In this document: positions 7,237 to 14,873 of the stretch, piece by piece
How positions within the stretch are numbered: position 1 is the first letter of the stretch
How the letters are laid out: each line of letters opens with the position of its first letter
Source: an uncultured Prevotella sp.
GTDB lineage: Bacteria > Bacteroidota > Bacteroidia > Bacteroidales > Bacteroidaceae
Assembly (NCBI GenBank): GCA_946999025.1
Contig: CAMQBP010000020.1
Coordinates: forward strand, 1-17,478
Length of the DNA: 17,478 bases
Reading direction: 5' to 3'
Notes under the pieces: model-generated
Told to the model about the DNA's origin: nothing
Database searches by the model: none
Seen by the model: only the letters and a program-made list of their open reading frames with translations
Program-made: the position numbers and the translations under genes

Positions 7237-8184
7237 TTATAGTGGATATTCGTCAAACGCGTACAGTACGGTTGAGAGATAGCGCTCGCCAGTATCGGGC
7301 AGCAACATCACAATCTTCTTGTCCTTATTCTCTGGTCGTAGGGCCAGTTCTGCTGCGGCAAAGACTGCTGCCCCCGACGAAATTCCTACCAACAGTCCCT
7401 CCTGTTGAGCCAACTGTCGACCTGTTCGGATGGCGTCATCGTTGTCTACGGTCAATATTTCGTCTACCACCTCAGCATGATAGGTTTGAGGAATAAAGCC
7501 GGCTCCGATGCCCTGAATCTTGTGAGGTCCCGATTTTCCACCGCTCAATACAGGTGAAGTCGTGGGTTCCACGGCCACAATTTTGATATTGGGGTTCTTC
7601 TCTTTGAGGAATTTGCCGATGCCAGAGAGCGTACCACCAGTCCCCACGCCAGCCACAAAGATATCAATGTCACCGTCGGTGTCGTTCCATAATTCAACAG
7701 CCGTGGTGTCGTAATGTTTCTGGGGATTAGCAGGATTGGTGAATTGTCCCAGTATCACCGCACCTTCTATGCTGTCTCTCAGCTTCTCGGCCGCCTTGAT
7801 GGCGCCATTCATCCCATCTTTACCGGGGGTCAACTCAACCTTAGCACCGTAGGCTTTGACAAGGTTTCGGCGTTCAACACTCATGGTTTCGGGCATGGTG
7901 AGAATCAGTTTGTAGCCTTTTACGGCCGCCACCAGCGCCAAACCTACGCCCGTGTTGCCACTGGTAGGCTCGATGATGGTGGCTCCGGGCTTCAGGGTTC
8001 CATCTTTCTCTGCGGCTTCCACCATTCCCAAGGCGATGCGATCTTTCACGCTGCCACCTGGATTGAAGAACTCTACCTTGGCCACAATGGGCGTTTTAAG
8101 TCCGCGAAAGGCTGAATATTTGCTCAACGCTACCAAGGGAGTCTTACCAATCAGGTCTGTCATCTGTTTTGCAATCTTGCTCAT
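7237..8184 (-). CDS. cysK: Cysteine synthase A (O-acetylserine sulfhydrylase)
   Basis: 315 residues, the normal length. It is a PLP enzyme that makes cysteine from O-acetylserine and sulfide in the cytoplasm. Visible are the PLP lysine in NPGGSVKDR (Lys47), the substrate loop TSGNTG (74-79), the phosphate-binding GVGTGGT loop, KIQGIGAGFIP, and GISSGAA near the C-terminus. GKTPLV at the N-terminus is also diagnostic. This is the CysK/CysM fold; the full length and KIQGIGAGFIP favour CysK. The ATG at 8184 is the only sensible start. It is monocistronic, transcribed divergently from the ATPase-DUF4435 genes, with a consensus promoter at 8343-8374 and a long leader of about 150 nt. Confidence 0.96.
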   Translation of the reverse strand: MSKIAKQMTDLIGKTPLVALSKYSAFRGLKTPIVAKVEFFNPGGSVKDRIALGMVEAAEKDGTLKPGATIIEPTSGNTGVGLALVAAVKGYKLILTMPETMSVERRNLVKAYGAKVELTPGKDGMNGAIKAAEKLRDSIEGAVILGQFTNPANPQKHYDTTAVELWNDTDGDIDIFVAGVGTGGTLSGIGKFLKEKNPNIKIVAVEPTTSPVLSGGKSGPHKIQGIGAGFIPQTYHAEVVDEILTVDNDDAIRTGRQLAQQEGLLVGISSGAAVFAAAELALRPENKDKKIVMLLPDTGERYLSTVLYAFDEYPL

Positions 8185-8342
8185 GTTGTCTGTCGTTTTT
8201 AATGAATAAATAGTTTCTGGGTGCTCGCCTCATCATGCTCTTCCGTCCTTTTTGGAGTCGCTTGTTCTCGTTGAGCGTGCCGTTTTCGCAGCGATTGGTG
8301 GGGAAATATTGTCATGCGGCGTAGCTCCCCATGAATGATACG

Positions 8343-8374
8343 GCAAATATACACAAAAAAACGCTGACCTGCAA
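8343..8374 (-). promoter_or_regulatory. cysK promoter overlapped by a palindrome
   Basis: On the minus strand TTG (8372-8374), a 20-nt spacer and TATATTTGC (8343-8351) form a full consensus promoter. Transcription would begin near 8337, about 150 nt ahead of the cysK ATG. The -33 box sits inside the perfect palindrome TGCAATTGCA (8370-8379), which would be well placed for a repressor. Confidence 0.75.
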
Positions 8375-8397
8375 TTGCACGATAACGGTATTTGGCC

Positions 8398-8413
8398 TAC
8401 CACGATTGTGGTA
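8398..8413. promoter_or_regulatory. Palindrome in the divergent cysK/ATPase intergenic region
   Basis: TACCAC-GATT-GTGGTA is a perfect 6-bp inverted repeat with a 4-bp centre. It lies 24 bp upstream of the cysK -33 box, between two divergent promoters. It could be an operator or a hairpin. No regulator is identifiable. Confidence 0.35.
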
Positions 8414-8496
8414 TTTTGCACCGACGTGCCCCGTCCTTTCTTGGGTAAGTGCAATGGGTTGACTTCTAAAAAACATGTCATTAAAAGGTCATTGTG

Positions 8497-8529
8497 TTTG
8501 CCGAATTGGTGATAAATGCTTATATTTGC
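8497..8529 (+). promoter_or_regulatory. Promoter of the ATPase-DUF4435 genes
   Basis: TTTG (8497-8500), a 20-nt spacer and TATATTTGC (8521-8529): full consensus. The predicted transcript begins near 8534, giving a 70-75 nt leader. A 24-codon ORF (ATG 8547, stop 8619-8621) in that leader overlaps the ATPase start in another frame; this may be chance. Confidence 0.75.
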
Positions 8530-8607
8530 CCTACTAACAGTGCCTGATGCGTCATGATTGGCTCACCTTGTTTCATGCCAACCTCAGGTACATAACGCAC
8601 AAAGCTC

Positions 8608-9429
8608 ATGAAATACGCTGATTACATCGAAAAAATAGAGATCGACTCGCTGTGGAGTGGCCGCAAGCATGTGGTCTGGAATCTCGACAGACAGGTTAAC
8701 GTGCTGAGCGGAGTCAATGGTGTTGGCAAGAGCACCATCTTGAACCGAGTGATCAAAGGCTTGTCTGAAGGTGGCGACTTTAACTCGCATTTGCCCAAAG
8801 GAGTGCACATCACGGTGTCACCGGCCGATGCTACGGCCATTCGTTATGACATCATCCGGTCGTTCGACCGCCCGCTGATGAGTTCAGAGATGGTTGCCAA
8901 GGTAGACATTAGTCTGGCCACTGAGCTGGATTGGCAGCTCTTTCAGTTGCAGCGCAAGTATCTGGATTATCAGGTAAACATCGGTAACCGCATCATCGAG
9001 GTGTTGCAGAAAGGGGGCGAAGATGCAGCCGTTGAGGCGCAACGCGTATCGGCCAGCAAGTTGATGTTTCAGGATATGGTGGACAAACTGTTTGCCGAAA
9101 CGGGCAAAACCATCGTCAGAACCGAGAATGAGATACGTTTCATGCAGATGGGAGAGAAGCTCTTGCCCTACCAATTGTCAAGTGGCGAGAAGCAAATCTT
9201 GGCCATCTTGCTCACCGTGCTGGTGGAAGACCGCCTGCCTTACGTGCTGCTCATGGACGAGCCAGAGGTGAGTTTGCACGTGGATTGGCAGGAACAACTC
9301 ATCGACCTGATTCTGCAACTCAATCCCAATGTGCAGATTATCCTCACCACCCATTCGCCTGCTGTCATCATGAATGGGTGGATGGGACATGTCACCGAGG
9401 TTAGTGACATAACGGATGTTCATAGATAG
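8608..9429 (+). CDS. ABC-type AAA ATPase, AriA-like partner of DUF4435 protein
   Basis: 273 residues. All nucleotide-binding motifs are intact: Walker A GVNGVGKST (35-43), ABC signature LSSGEKQ (190-196), Walker B VLLMDEPE (213-220), and the H-loop TTHSP (His249). The helical insert between Walker A and the signature is short (roughly 90-180), so this is a compact member of the AAA_21/OLD-like ATPases rather than a transporter subunit; there are no membrane partners of transporter type. It is followed 33 bp later by a DUF4435 gene, the pairing seen in PARIS anti-phage systems (AriA ATPase, AriB effector). It is shorter than the AriA proteins I recall. The ATG at 8608 follows a consensus promoter. 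Base composition looks like that of the neighbours, so there is no sign of recent transfer. Defence function is an inference. Confidence 0.88.
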   Translation: MKYADYIEKIEIDSLWSGRKHVVWNLDRQVNVLSGVNGVGKSTILNRVIKGLSEGGDFNSHLPKGVHITVSPADATAIRYDIIRSFDRPLMSSEMVAKVDISLATELDWQLFQLQRKYLDYQVNIGNRIIEVLQKGGEDAAVEAQRVSASKLMFQDMVDKLFAETGKTIVRTENEIRFMQMGEKLLPYQLSSGEKQILAILLTVLVEDRLPYVLLMDEPEVSLHVDWQEQLIDLILQLNPNVQIILTTHSPAVIMNGWMGHVTEVSDITDVHR

Positions 9430-9462
9430 GAAAGGTCTGGATGTGAAAAAGACACATGAACC

Positions 9463-10497
9463 ATGGGCAAAAAACTAAAGGACAACCTCTCCTCGCGCTA
9501 TTTCGAGGCGGCTAATAAGATGAAGTCACAGCACGCCAGACGCCGCATCGCAGCCTATGTGGAGAGTTATGACGACATATTTTTCTGGCGATCTGTCTTG
9601 AGTGACTTCGAAGACGACACCCGGTATTTTCAGGTGATGCTGCCCTCTCGCGTGGAACATCTTGAGAGAGGCAAGAAGGCGGTGCTGATGAACCTCCTCA
9701 TGGACAAGGTGGGACGTGACATGATTGCCTGCGTGGACGCCGATTACGACTATCTTATGCAGGGTGCCACCGAGACATCGAGACAGGTGACGACCAATCC
9801 TTACGTCTTCCATACCTACGCTTACGCCATTGAAAACCTGCAATGCTATGCGCCATCGTTGTACGAAACCAGCGTCATGGTTACGCTCAACGACCACCAC
9901 ATCTTTGACATGGAGGCCTACCTGCGCGACTATTCGCAAGCCATCTTCCCACTTTTCGTGTGGAGCATCTGGTTTTATCGAACGCCCAATTACGGGGAAT
10001 TCACCATGATGGACTTCTTGCGCGTCATCGAGCCGGGGCACTTTACCATGGTGAAGGCCGAGGGCATGGTGGCCAACGTGCGCAGAAAGGTGGGCAAGCG
10101 CATTAACCAACTGCAACAAAAATATCCAAACAACAAGGAAAGTTATCTGCAGGTGAAGGAGGATATCAAGCGACTGGGTGTGACTCCCGATACCACCTAT
10201 TTATATATACAGGGCCATCATCTCTTCGACAAGGTGGTGGTGCCCATGCTCACCAAGGTTTGTTTGCAGCTCGTTCGCGAGCGAGAAAACGAAATTTCCC
10301 AGCAAAGCATGCACGGTACCCAGCAGCGTAACGAACTGTCCTGTTACCGCAACAGCATCCAGGACATACCATCCATGCTCAAAAAGAACACCCGTTACAA
10401 GCAATCAGAGCCGGTGGCGCGCATTCAGGCCGATCTTCAACGATATTTAGAGCTGACCAAACAAAATCGTACAACCAACGACACAGACCGAGAGTAG
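9463..10497 (+). CDS. DUF4435 protein with TOPRIM-like nuclease fold (AriB-like)
   Basis: 344 residues, soluble. The N-terminal part has the layout of a DUF4435/TOPRIM domain: an acidic residue after a strand in IAAYVESYDDIFFW (Glu34), then MIACVDADYDYL with Asp92 and Asp94 as the DxD pair, then YAYAIENLQCY (119-129), a stretch typical of DUF4435. The segment IQGHHLFDKVV (249-259) also looks conserved. TOPRIM acids bind metal and cut or modify nucleic acid; in PARIS the DUF4435 protein AriB is held by the ATPase and released when a phage protein is sensed. Here the acids appear intact, so the protein could be active. The last 60 residues are polar and basic. The start is the ATG at 9463. Activity and target cannot be read from sequence. 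Confidence 0.8.
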   Translation: MGKKLKDNLSSRYFEAANKMKSQHARRRIAAYVESYDDIFFWRSVLSDFEDDTRYFQVMLPSRVEHLERGKKAVLMNLLMDKVGRDMIACVDADYDYLMQGATETSRQVTTNPYVFHTYAYAIENLQCYAPSLYETSVMVTLNDHHIFDMEAYLRDYSQAIFPLFVWSIWFYRTPNYGEFTMMDFLRVIEPGHFTMVKAEGMVANVRRKVGKRINQLQQKYPNNKESYLQVKEDIKRLGVTPDTTYLYIQGHHLFDKVVVPMLTKVCLQLVRERENEISQQSMHGTQQRNELSCYRNSIQDIPSMLKKNTRYKQSEPVARIQADLQRYLELTKQNRTTNDTDRE

Positions 10498-10529
10498 CCT
10501 GTGCCCAGATAAATATTTAAAACCATTTG

Positions 10530-10763
10530 ATGATGTTAGATTTGATTTTTGCCGTATTGAAAATTTGCTTGCTGCTGGTCATCGTGGTGCCTGGCGTATA
10601 CAATTATGTGAAGGTGGTGAGGGAGAATGTGCGGGAGAAAGATGCTAAAAACGCCTTTTTCAACACGTTGTTTTTTGTGGTCGTGCTGGTGCTGAGCATC
10701 CTTTTATTAAAATCTATTGGCGCTTTCCACGCCTTTGACACCATTGCGGCATACCTGCATTGA
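10530..10763 (+). CDS. Small two-helix membrane protein of unknown function
   Basis: 77 residues from the ATG at 10530 (76 from 10533). There are two hydrophobic helices, about residues 4-23 (IFAVLKICLLLVIVVPG core) and 46-64 (LFFVVVLVLSILLL core), joined by a charged linker VRENVREKDAKN. No family is recognised. It begins 32 bp after the DUF4435 stop on the same strand with no promoter in between, so it is probably the third gene of that transcript. Bacterial defence and toxin modules often include a small membrane effector, but nothing in the sequence proves that role here; it may be an unrelated passenger. An A/T-rich stretch precedes it. A 22-bp repeat array and a strong terminator follow. 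Confidence 0.65.
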   Translation: MMLDLIFAVLKICLLLVIVVPGVYNYVKVVRENVREKDAKNAFFNTLFFVVVLVLSILLLKSIGAFHAFDTIAAYLH

Positions 10764-10793
10764 TGCAACGCCACGAACGGGGCATTGCGCATG

Positions 10794-10880
10794 GGTTTCA
10801 ATGTCATTGAGTTTGCGCTCCAATGTCTTTGAGTTTGGCCATCAATAGCATTGACTTTGAGAGCCAAACTCAATGCTATT
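10794..10880. repeat. 22-bp degenerate tandem repeat, array B (4 units)
   Basis: Read on the minus strand, four units follow one another: 10859-10880, 10837-10858, 10815-10836 (each 22 bp) and 10794-10814 (21 bp). The last two share AAACTCAATGACATTG with array A at 2181-2268, so the two arrays belong to one family in opposite orientation. The array lies just past the small membrane protein gene and before the terminator. Confidence 0.85.
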
Positions 10881-10925
10881 GGAATGATATCTATATCTTC
10901 TTGTAAGCCAAATGATTAACCGTTA

Positions 10926-10974
10926 CAAGAAAGGTCTGCACCATGACGTGTGTCCATGATGCAGACCTTTCTTG
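10926..10974. terminator. Terminator between convergent genes
   Basis: CAAGAAAGGTCTGCA (10926-10940) and TGCAGACCTTTCTTG (10960-10974) form a perfect 15-bp stem with a 19-nt loop that contains a further CATG/CATG pairing. It sits between the plus-strand ATPase-DUF4435-small protein transcript and the minus-strand manA stop at 11001. The symmetrical A-rich and T-rich stem bases (AAGAAA/TTTCTT) suit termination in both directions. Confidence 0.85.
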
Positions 10975-11000
10975 GTTGTGGGTTTCTTTGCTACTCTTCT

Positions 11001-11963
11001 TTATACGTAGGTTTCGAGGAACTTCACGGTTCCTTCCACCTTTAACTCCCGGGTTGTGGCGGGAATCAAGATGGTTTCGCCGGCACGGAGCGATGTTTCG
11101 TTCCCCTCGTTGTCCGTGATTTTGCCCTCACCTTTCACGCCAATGAGGATGACAAAGCTGTCCAATTCGCTGTAATCGAGGGTCATCGGCTCGTCAAGGT
11201 CGTACACGGCCGTGTTGAAGTAGGGACAGTGAACGAGGCTCACGCCTTGGTTCTTGGTCGACGTATAGTCGGTGCGGTAGTCTTTTTCTACGTTGTAGTT
11301 GATGCATTCGGCGGCCTGCGCGGTGTGCAGTTCGCGATAGTTGCCATTCTTGTCCTTGCGCTTGAAGTCGTAGATGCGGTAGGTTACATCGGATGTTTGC
11401 TGAATCTCGGCCAGGAAGCATCCTTTGCCAATGCTGTGAATGCGGCCGGCTGGCAGGAAGAAGCAGTCGCCTTCTTTCACCGAGTAGTCGGCAATGGCAT
11501 CGAGAATGGTGTCGTTCTCCACCATCTGCTTGTACTCTTCGGGTGTGATTTCTTTCTTCAATCCGCTCCGCAGGTGTGCGTCTTTGTCGCTGTCCATGAT
11601 GTACCACATCTCTGTTTTGCCGCGGCTCTTCCCTTGTTTCTTGGCAATCTCGTCTGTGGGATGTACCTGGATGGAAAGGTCTTGGCAGGCATCGATGAAC
11701 TTGATGAGCAGGGGAAACTCGTCACCAAAGCGCTCATAGTTTTCTTCTCCGATGAGTTTGCCTTTCAATTCGCGTACGACGTCGTTCAAGGCGCGGCCCT
11801 CATACCTGCCTTCACTGACGATAGTCTCGTTGTCTTTCACGCCGGATATTTCCCAACTCTCGCCAACGTTATCCAGTTGTTCGTCGAGTTTCTTGAATGG
11901 AATAATCTTGTTGCCCCCCCAAATGGTTTGTTTGAGCAGGGGTTTAAACTTTAGTGGTTTCAT
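11001..11963 (-). CDS. manA: Mannose-6-phosphate isomerase, class I
   Basis: 320 residues, the short form of type I phosphomannose isomerase common in Firmicutes and Bacteroidetes. It interconverts fructose-6-P and mannose-6-P in the cytoplasm, feeding GDP-mannose and fucose synthesis or mannose use. Zinc-site motifs are visible: LSIQVHP (His101), GKTEMWYI (Glu118) and PAGRIHSIG (His176). The N-terminal KQTIWGG is also typical. The C-terminal part is a second cupin-like half (LRAGETILIPA). It is the last gene of the dxs-trkA-trkH-manA run, 40 bp after trkH, and ends at the strong terminator at 10926-10974. The start is the ATG at 11961-11963, after an A/T-rich leader. Confidence 0.93.
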   Translation of the reverse strand: MKPLKFKPLLKQTIWGGNKIIPFKKLDEQLDNVGESWEISGVKDNETIVSEGRYEGRALNDVVRELKGKLIGEENYERFGDEFPLLIKFIDACQDLSIQVHPTDEIAKKQGKSRGKTEMWYIMDSDKDAHLRSGLKKEITPEEYKQMVENDTILDAIADYSVKEGDCFFLPAGRIHSIGKGCFLAEIQQTSDVTYRIYDFKRKDKNGNYRELHTAQAAECINYNVEKDYRTDYTSTKNQGVSLVHCPYFNTAVYDLDEPMTLDYSELDSFVILIGVKGEGKITDNEGNETSLRAGETILIPATTRELKVEGTVKFLETYV

Positions 11964-12003
11964 ATTTTTTTATTTTATGTGGACTGATTTGTTGTCTTCT
12001 TGT

Positions 12004-13461
12004 TTAATTATCTTTCCAGAACGACGGTGACAGGATGACCAACACGCTGAATATTTCCAAACGCCCGATGAGCATGAGCAGGGCGCATACCCACTTCACA
12101 AAGCTGGGTAGAATGCTCCAACTCATCGTCGGTCCGATTTCAAGTCCCAGCGTTGGCCCCACATTGCCCATGCAGCTGAGGATGATGGTGATGGAGTTGG
12201 TGCTGTCGATGTTGGCCATCATGAGTACGAACGAGGCCAGCAGGCACAAGATGAGGTACATGGTGAGGAAGGCCAGTAGGGTTCCTCGCTTCTGGTAAGG
12301 TATGTTGGTGCCGTTGACCTTCAAAGGCAGTACGGCGTTGGGGTGCAGTATTTGTTTGAATTCATTGCGGATAGTTTTGAGCAACATCACCACTCGGATG
12401 CACTTGAAGCCACCACTCGTCGATCCCGAGCTGGCCCCAATGAACATGCAAGTGGCAAGGATGACCCAGGTGACGTGTGGCCATTGGCCGGCGTCATCGT
12501 TGAACAGACCGGTGGTGGTGATGAACGAAACGACTTGGAAGATGCCCGAACGGAATGCTGGTTCTAAATCGTAGCCCCGATTAATCATCAGTTCGAGCAT
12601 GATGAACAAGCTGAAGAGGATGACAACACTCAGGTAGAATTTGAATTCAGAGCTTGTGAATAGTGTTTTGAAGCGCCGTTTTACCACTGTTGTGTACAGC
12701 AAGGTGAAGTTCACACCCGATAAAAAACAAAAAATAGTGCAGATGTATTCCAGCGCTGGAGAGTGGAAAAACTCGGTGCTGCTGTTGTGTGTGGAAAAGC
12801 CTCCCGTAGCCGTTGTGGTCATTGAATAGTTCACAGCATCGAACCAGTTCATGCCATAAAGGATGAAACAGCCTATGCAAGCGATGGTCAGCACGAGGTA
12901 CACGGTGAGAATCCACTTGGCACTGGTGGAAAGTCTTGGGTGTAATTTCGACTTAATGGGGCCGGTTGCTTCGGCTGCAAACACCTGAACCGATCCTCCT
13001 ACCATGGAGGGAAGCAGGGCGATGGTGAAGAACACGATGCCCAAACCGCCAATCCATTGGGTCAATGAGCGCCAAAAGAGTAGGGCGTGGGGAAACACTT
13101 CTACGTCATCTATGATGGTGGCACCGGTGGTGGTGAATCCCGACATCGTTTCGAAGTAGGCATCTGTGAAGCCGTGAATGTAGCCACTGAGGGTGAAGGG
13201 GAAAGTGCCAAAGAAGCTGAAGACTATCCATGAGAGCGTTACCACCAGGTATGCGTCGCGTCTGGACAAGTAGTTATTGGAGTTACGGCCCAGGTATCTC
13301 AGGATAAAGGCTGTGAAGAGGCTGATGAATACCGACAGAAGAAAAGCCATGGCATCATCTTCACCGTAGAAAAGAGCCATTCCGAAACAGGCGAAAAGGA
13401 TAAAGGCTTCGATGAAAAGCAGGGAGCCTATCACTTTATATATGGTCCTGAGGTTGATCAT
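12004..13461 (-). CDS. trkH: Trk-type potassium uptake protein, membrane subunit TrkH
   Basis: 485 residues with about ten or more hydrophobic helices. The four pore-loop filter sequences of the TrkH/KtrB family can be picked out: GFTTTGAT, TTTATGGFSTHN, FITTTGLFNDD and CMGNVGPTLG, each with the key glycine. The gating-loop region GASSGSTSGGFK is also present. It forms the K+ channel in the inner membrane and needs TrkA, whose gene lies directly upstream (20 bp gap) in the same orientation. The ATG at 13459-13461 begins MINLRTIYKVIG, a normal N-terminus for Bacteroidetes TrkH. Length is normal and no damage is seen. Confidence 0.95.
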   Translation of the reverse strand: MINLRTIYKVIGSLLFIEAFILFACFGMALFYGEDDAMAFLLSVFISLFTAFILRYLGRNSNNYLSRRDAYLVVTLSWIVFSFFGTFPFTLSGYIHGFTDAYFETMSGFTTTGATIIDDVEVFPHALLFWRSLTQWIGGLGIVFFTIALLPSMVGGSVQVFAAEATGPIKSKLHPRLSTSAKWILTVYLVLTIACIGCFILYGMNWFDAVNYSMTTTATGGFSTHNSSTEFFHSPALEYICTIFCFLSGVNFTLLYTTVVKRRFKTLFTSSEFKFYLSVVILFSLFIMLELMINRGYDLEPAFRSGIFQVVSFITTTGLFNDDAGQWPHVTWVILATCMFIGASSGSTSGGFKCIRVVMLLKTIRNEFKQILHPNAVLPLKVNGTNIPYQKRGTLLAFLTMYLILCLLASFVLMMANIDSTNSITIILSCMGNVGPTLGLEIGPTMSWSILPSFVKWVCALLMLIGRLEIFSVLVILSPSFWKDN

Positions 13462-13481
13462 TGTTTGCTGTTTTGACGTTG

Positions 13482-14825
13482 CTAAATGAAGAGTCTTTCT
13501 ATCGTCTTGAGGTTAATGTTGTGGCAGAACACCATCACAATGTCCCCTGCCTGTATCTGTGTGTGTCCCGAAACGAGCATTCCTTCATCTCCTCTGACCA
13601 GTCCTCCGATGGTTGCCTCCTTGGGTAAACCCAAATCTTTCACAGGCTTTTTGGTGACGCGAGAGCCTTCTTGGGCTACAAACTCGACCACATCGGCATT
13701 CGCAGACATGATGAATCGCATGTTCATGACTTCGGCATCGAGCATGATTTGATAGATGTGACTGGCTGCAATGGCCTTTTTGTTGATGATGGTGCCGATG
13801 TCCAGGCTTTCTGCCATGCTCACATAGTCAATGTTTTCGACCATGGCAACGGTCTTTCTCACACCCAATCGTTTGGCTGTTAGGCAGGCCAGAATGTTGG
13901 TTTCGGCATTGTTGGTCAGGGCAACGAAGGCTTGTGTGTTCTTAATGCCTTCCTCTTGCAGCAGCTGAGTGTCACGACCGTCGCCGTTGATGATAAGTGC
14001 TTTGTCGTCGTCCAACAGGTTATTGAGCTCTTCACATCGCTCTTCACTGATTTCAATGAGCTTGGTATCCAGGTAATCAGGCATAGTGTTGATGGCTCTG
14101 ACGGCTGTTGAACCGCCGCCCATGATCATCACATTCTTCACGTCTACGTACAGTTCTTTGCCCACTATCTTGCGGATGTAGGGGATATATTGCGTAGTTG
14201 TCATGAAATAAGCCAAGTCGTAGAGCTTCAATTCGTCGTTACCACCGGGGATGATGGTATCGTTCAAACGCTTGATGGCCACCACATGATACGGATCATC
14301 GGGTCCACAGAGGTTCTTCAGCGGGTTGTTGAGTATCTCACAGGTTTCCCTTAGCTTGATGGCCAACATGACTAATGCGCCATTGTGGACATCCCATCGC
14401 TGACGAACCCACGACATTTTGAGTCCATTGATGATGTCTACGGCGGCCAACTTCTCTGGGTAAATCAGCGAACTGACACCCAGTCCGGTAAAGAAATCCT
14501 GCAGTTCGGGGGCTGTGTATTCGCTGTTGCTGATTTTGGCTACGGTCTTCTTAGCTCCTAAGGCTTTGGCCAGAACGCACGAAGTGATGTTCAGACTCTC
14601 TTCAGGCGTTACGGCAATGAACAAATCCGCATGTTCAGCGCCCGCTTCGCGCAATGCCTTAATGCTGCTGGGCGAGGCCTGTGCGGTCAGTAGGTCAAAG
14701 TCGGTTCCTATCTGAGCCAATCGTTCGTCGTCTTCATCAATCAGCGTAATGTCTTCATGGTTGCGTGAAAGCATCTTGGCCAGATGTGTGCCGATGCCGT
14801 AAGCACCACAGATAATAATCTTCAT
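13482..14825 (-). CDS. trkA: Trk system potassium transporter regulatory subunit TrkA
   Basis: 447 residues with the TrkA double layout: RCK-N, RCK-C, RCK-N, RCK-C. The first NAD-binding loop is ICGAYGIGTHLA (5-16) with an acidic residue at Asp31 for the ribose; the second is MGGGSTAVRA (236-245). It is a cytoplasmic protein that binds NAD(H) or ATP and opens TrkH. The gene starts 48 bp after the dxs stop and ends 20 bp before trkH, so the pair is co-transcribed and made in matched amounts. dxs-trkA-trkH order is, to my knowledge, common in Bacteroidales. The second loop begins GGGS rather than the usual GxGxxG, so nucleotide binding in the second half may differ. Confidence 0.94.
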   Translation of the reverse strand: MKIIICGAYGIGTHLAKMLSRNHEDITLIDEDDERLAQIGTDFDLLTAQASPSSIKALREAGAEHADLFIAVTPEESLNITSCVLAKALGAKKTVAKISNSEYTAPELQDFFTGLGVSSLIYPEKLAAVDIINGLKMSWVRQRWDVHNGALVMLAIKLRETCEILNNPLKNLCGPDDPYHVVAIKRLNDTIIPGGNDELKLYDLAYFMTTTQYIPYIRKIVGKELYVDVKNVMIMGGGSTAVRAINTMPDYLDTKLIEISEERCEELNNLLDDDKALIINGDGRDTQLLQEEGIKNTQAFVALTNNAETNILACLTAKRLGVRKTVAMVENIDYVSMAESLDIGTIINKKAIAASHIYQIMLDAEVMNMRFIMSANADVVEFVAQEGSRVTKKPVKDLGLPKEATIGGLVRGDEGMLVSGHTQIQAGDIVMVFCHNINLKTIERLFI

Positions 14826-14873
14826 GTCTATGTGATTTTTCGAAAATCCTTTGTTGTTTCAAGTTTTTCAGAC

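Noticed and set aside
8233..8481. 82-codon minus-strand ORF upstream of cysK
   Set aside because: It runs through the cysK promoter and leader and reads as low-similarity, proline/threonine-rich chance sequence.
8455..8500. Possible single copy of the 22-bp repeat near the ATPase promoter
   Set aside because: The minus strand has AAACACAATGACC but no second unit at a 22-bp step; one weak copy is not convincing.
8547..8621. 24-codon upstream ORF overlapping the ATPase start
   Set aside because: A possible leader peptide, but no amino-acid run or conserved feature supports it; overlap by chance is likely.
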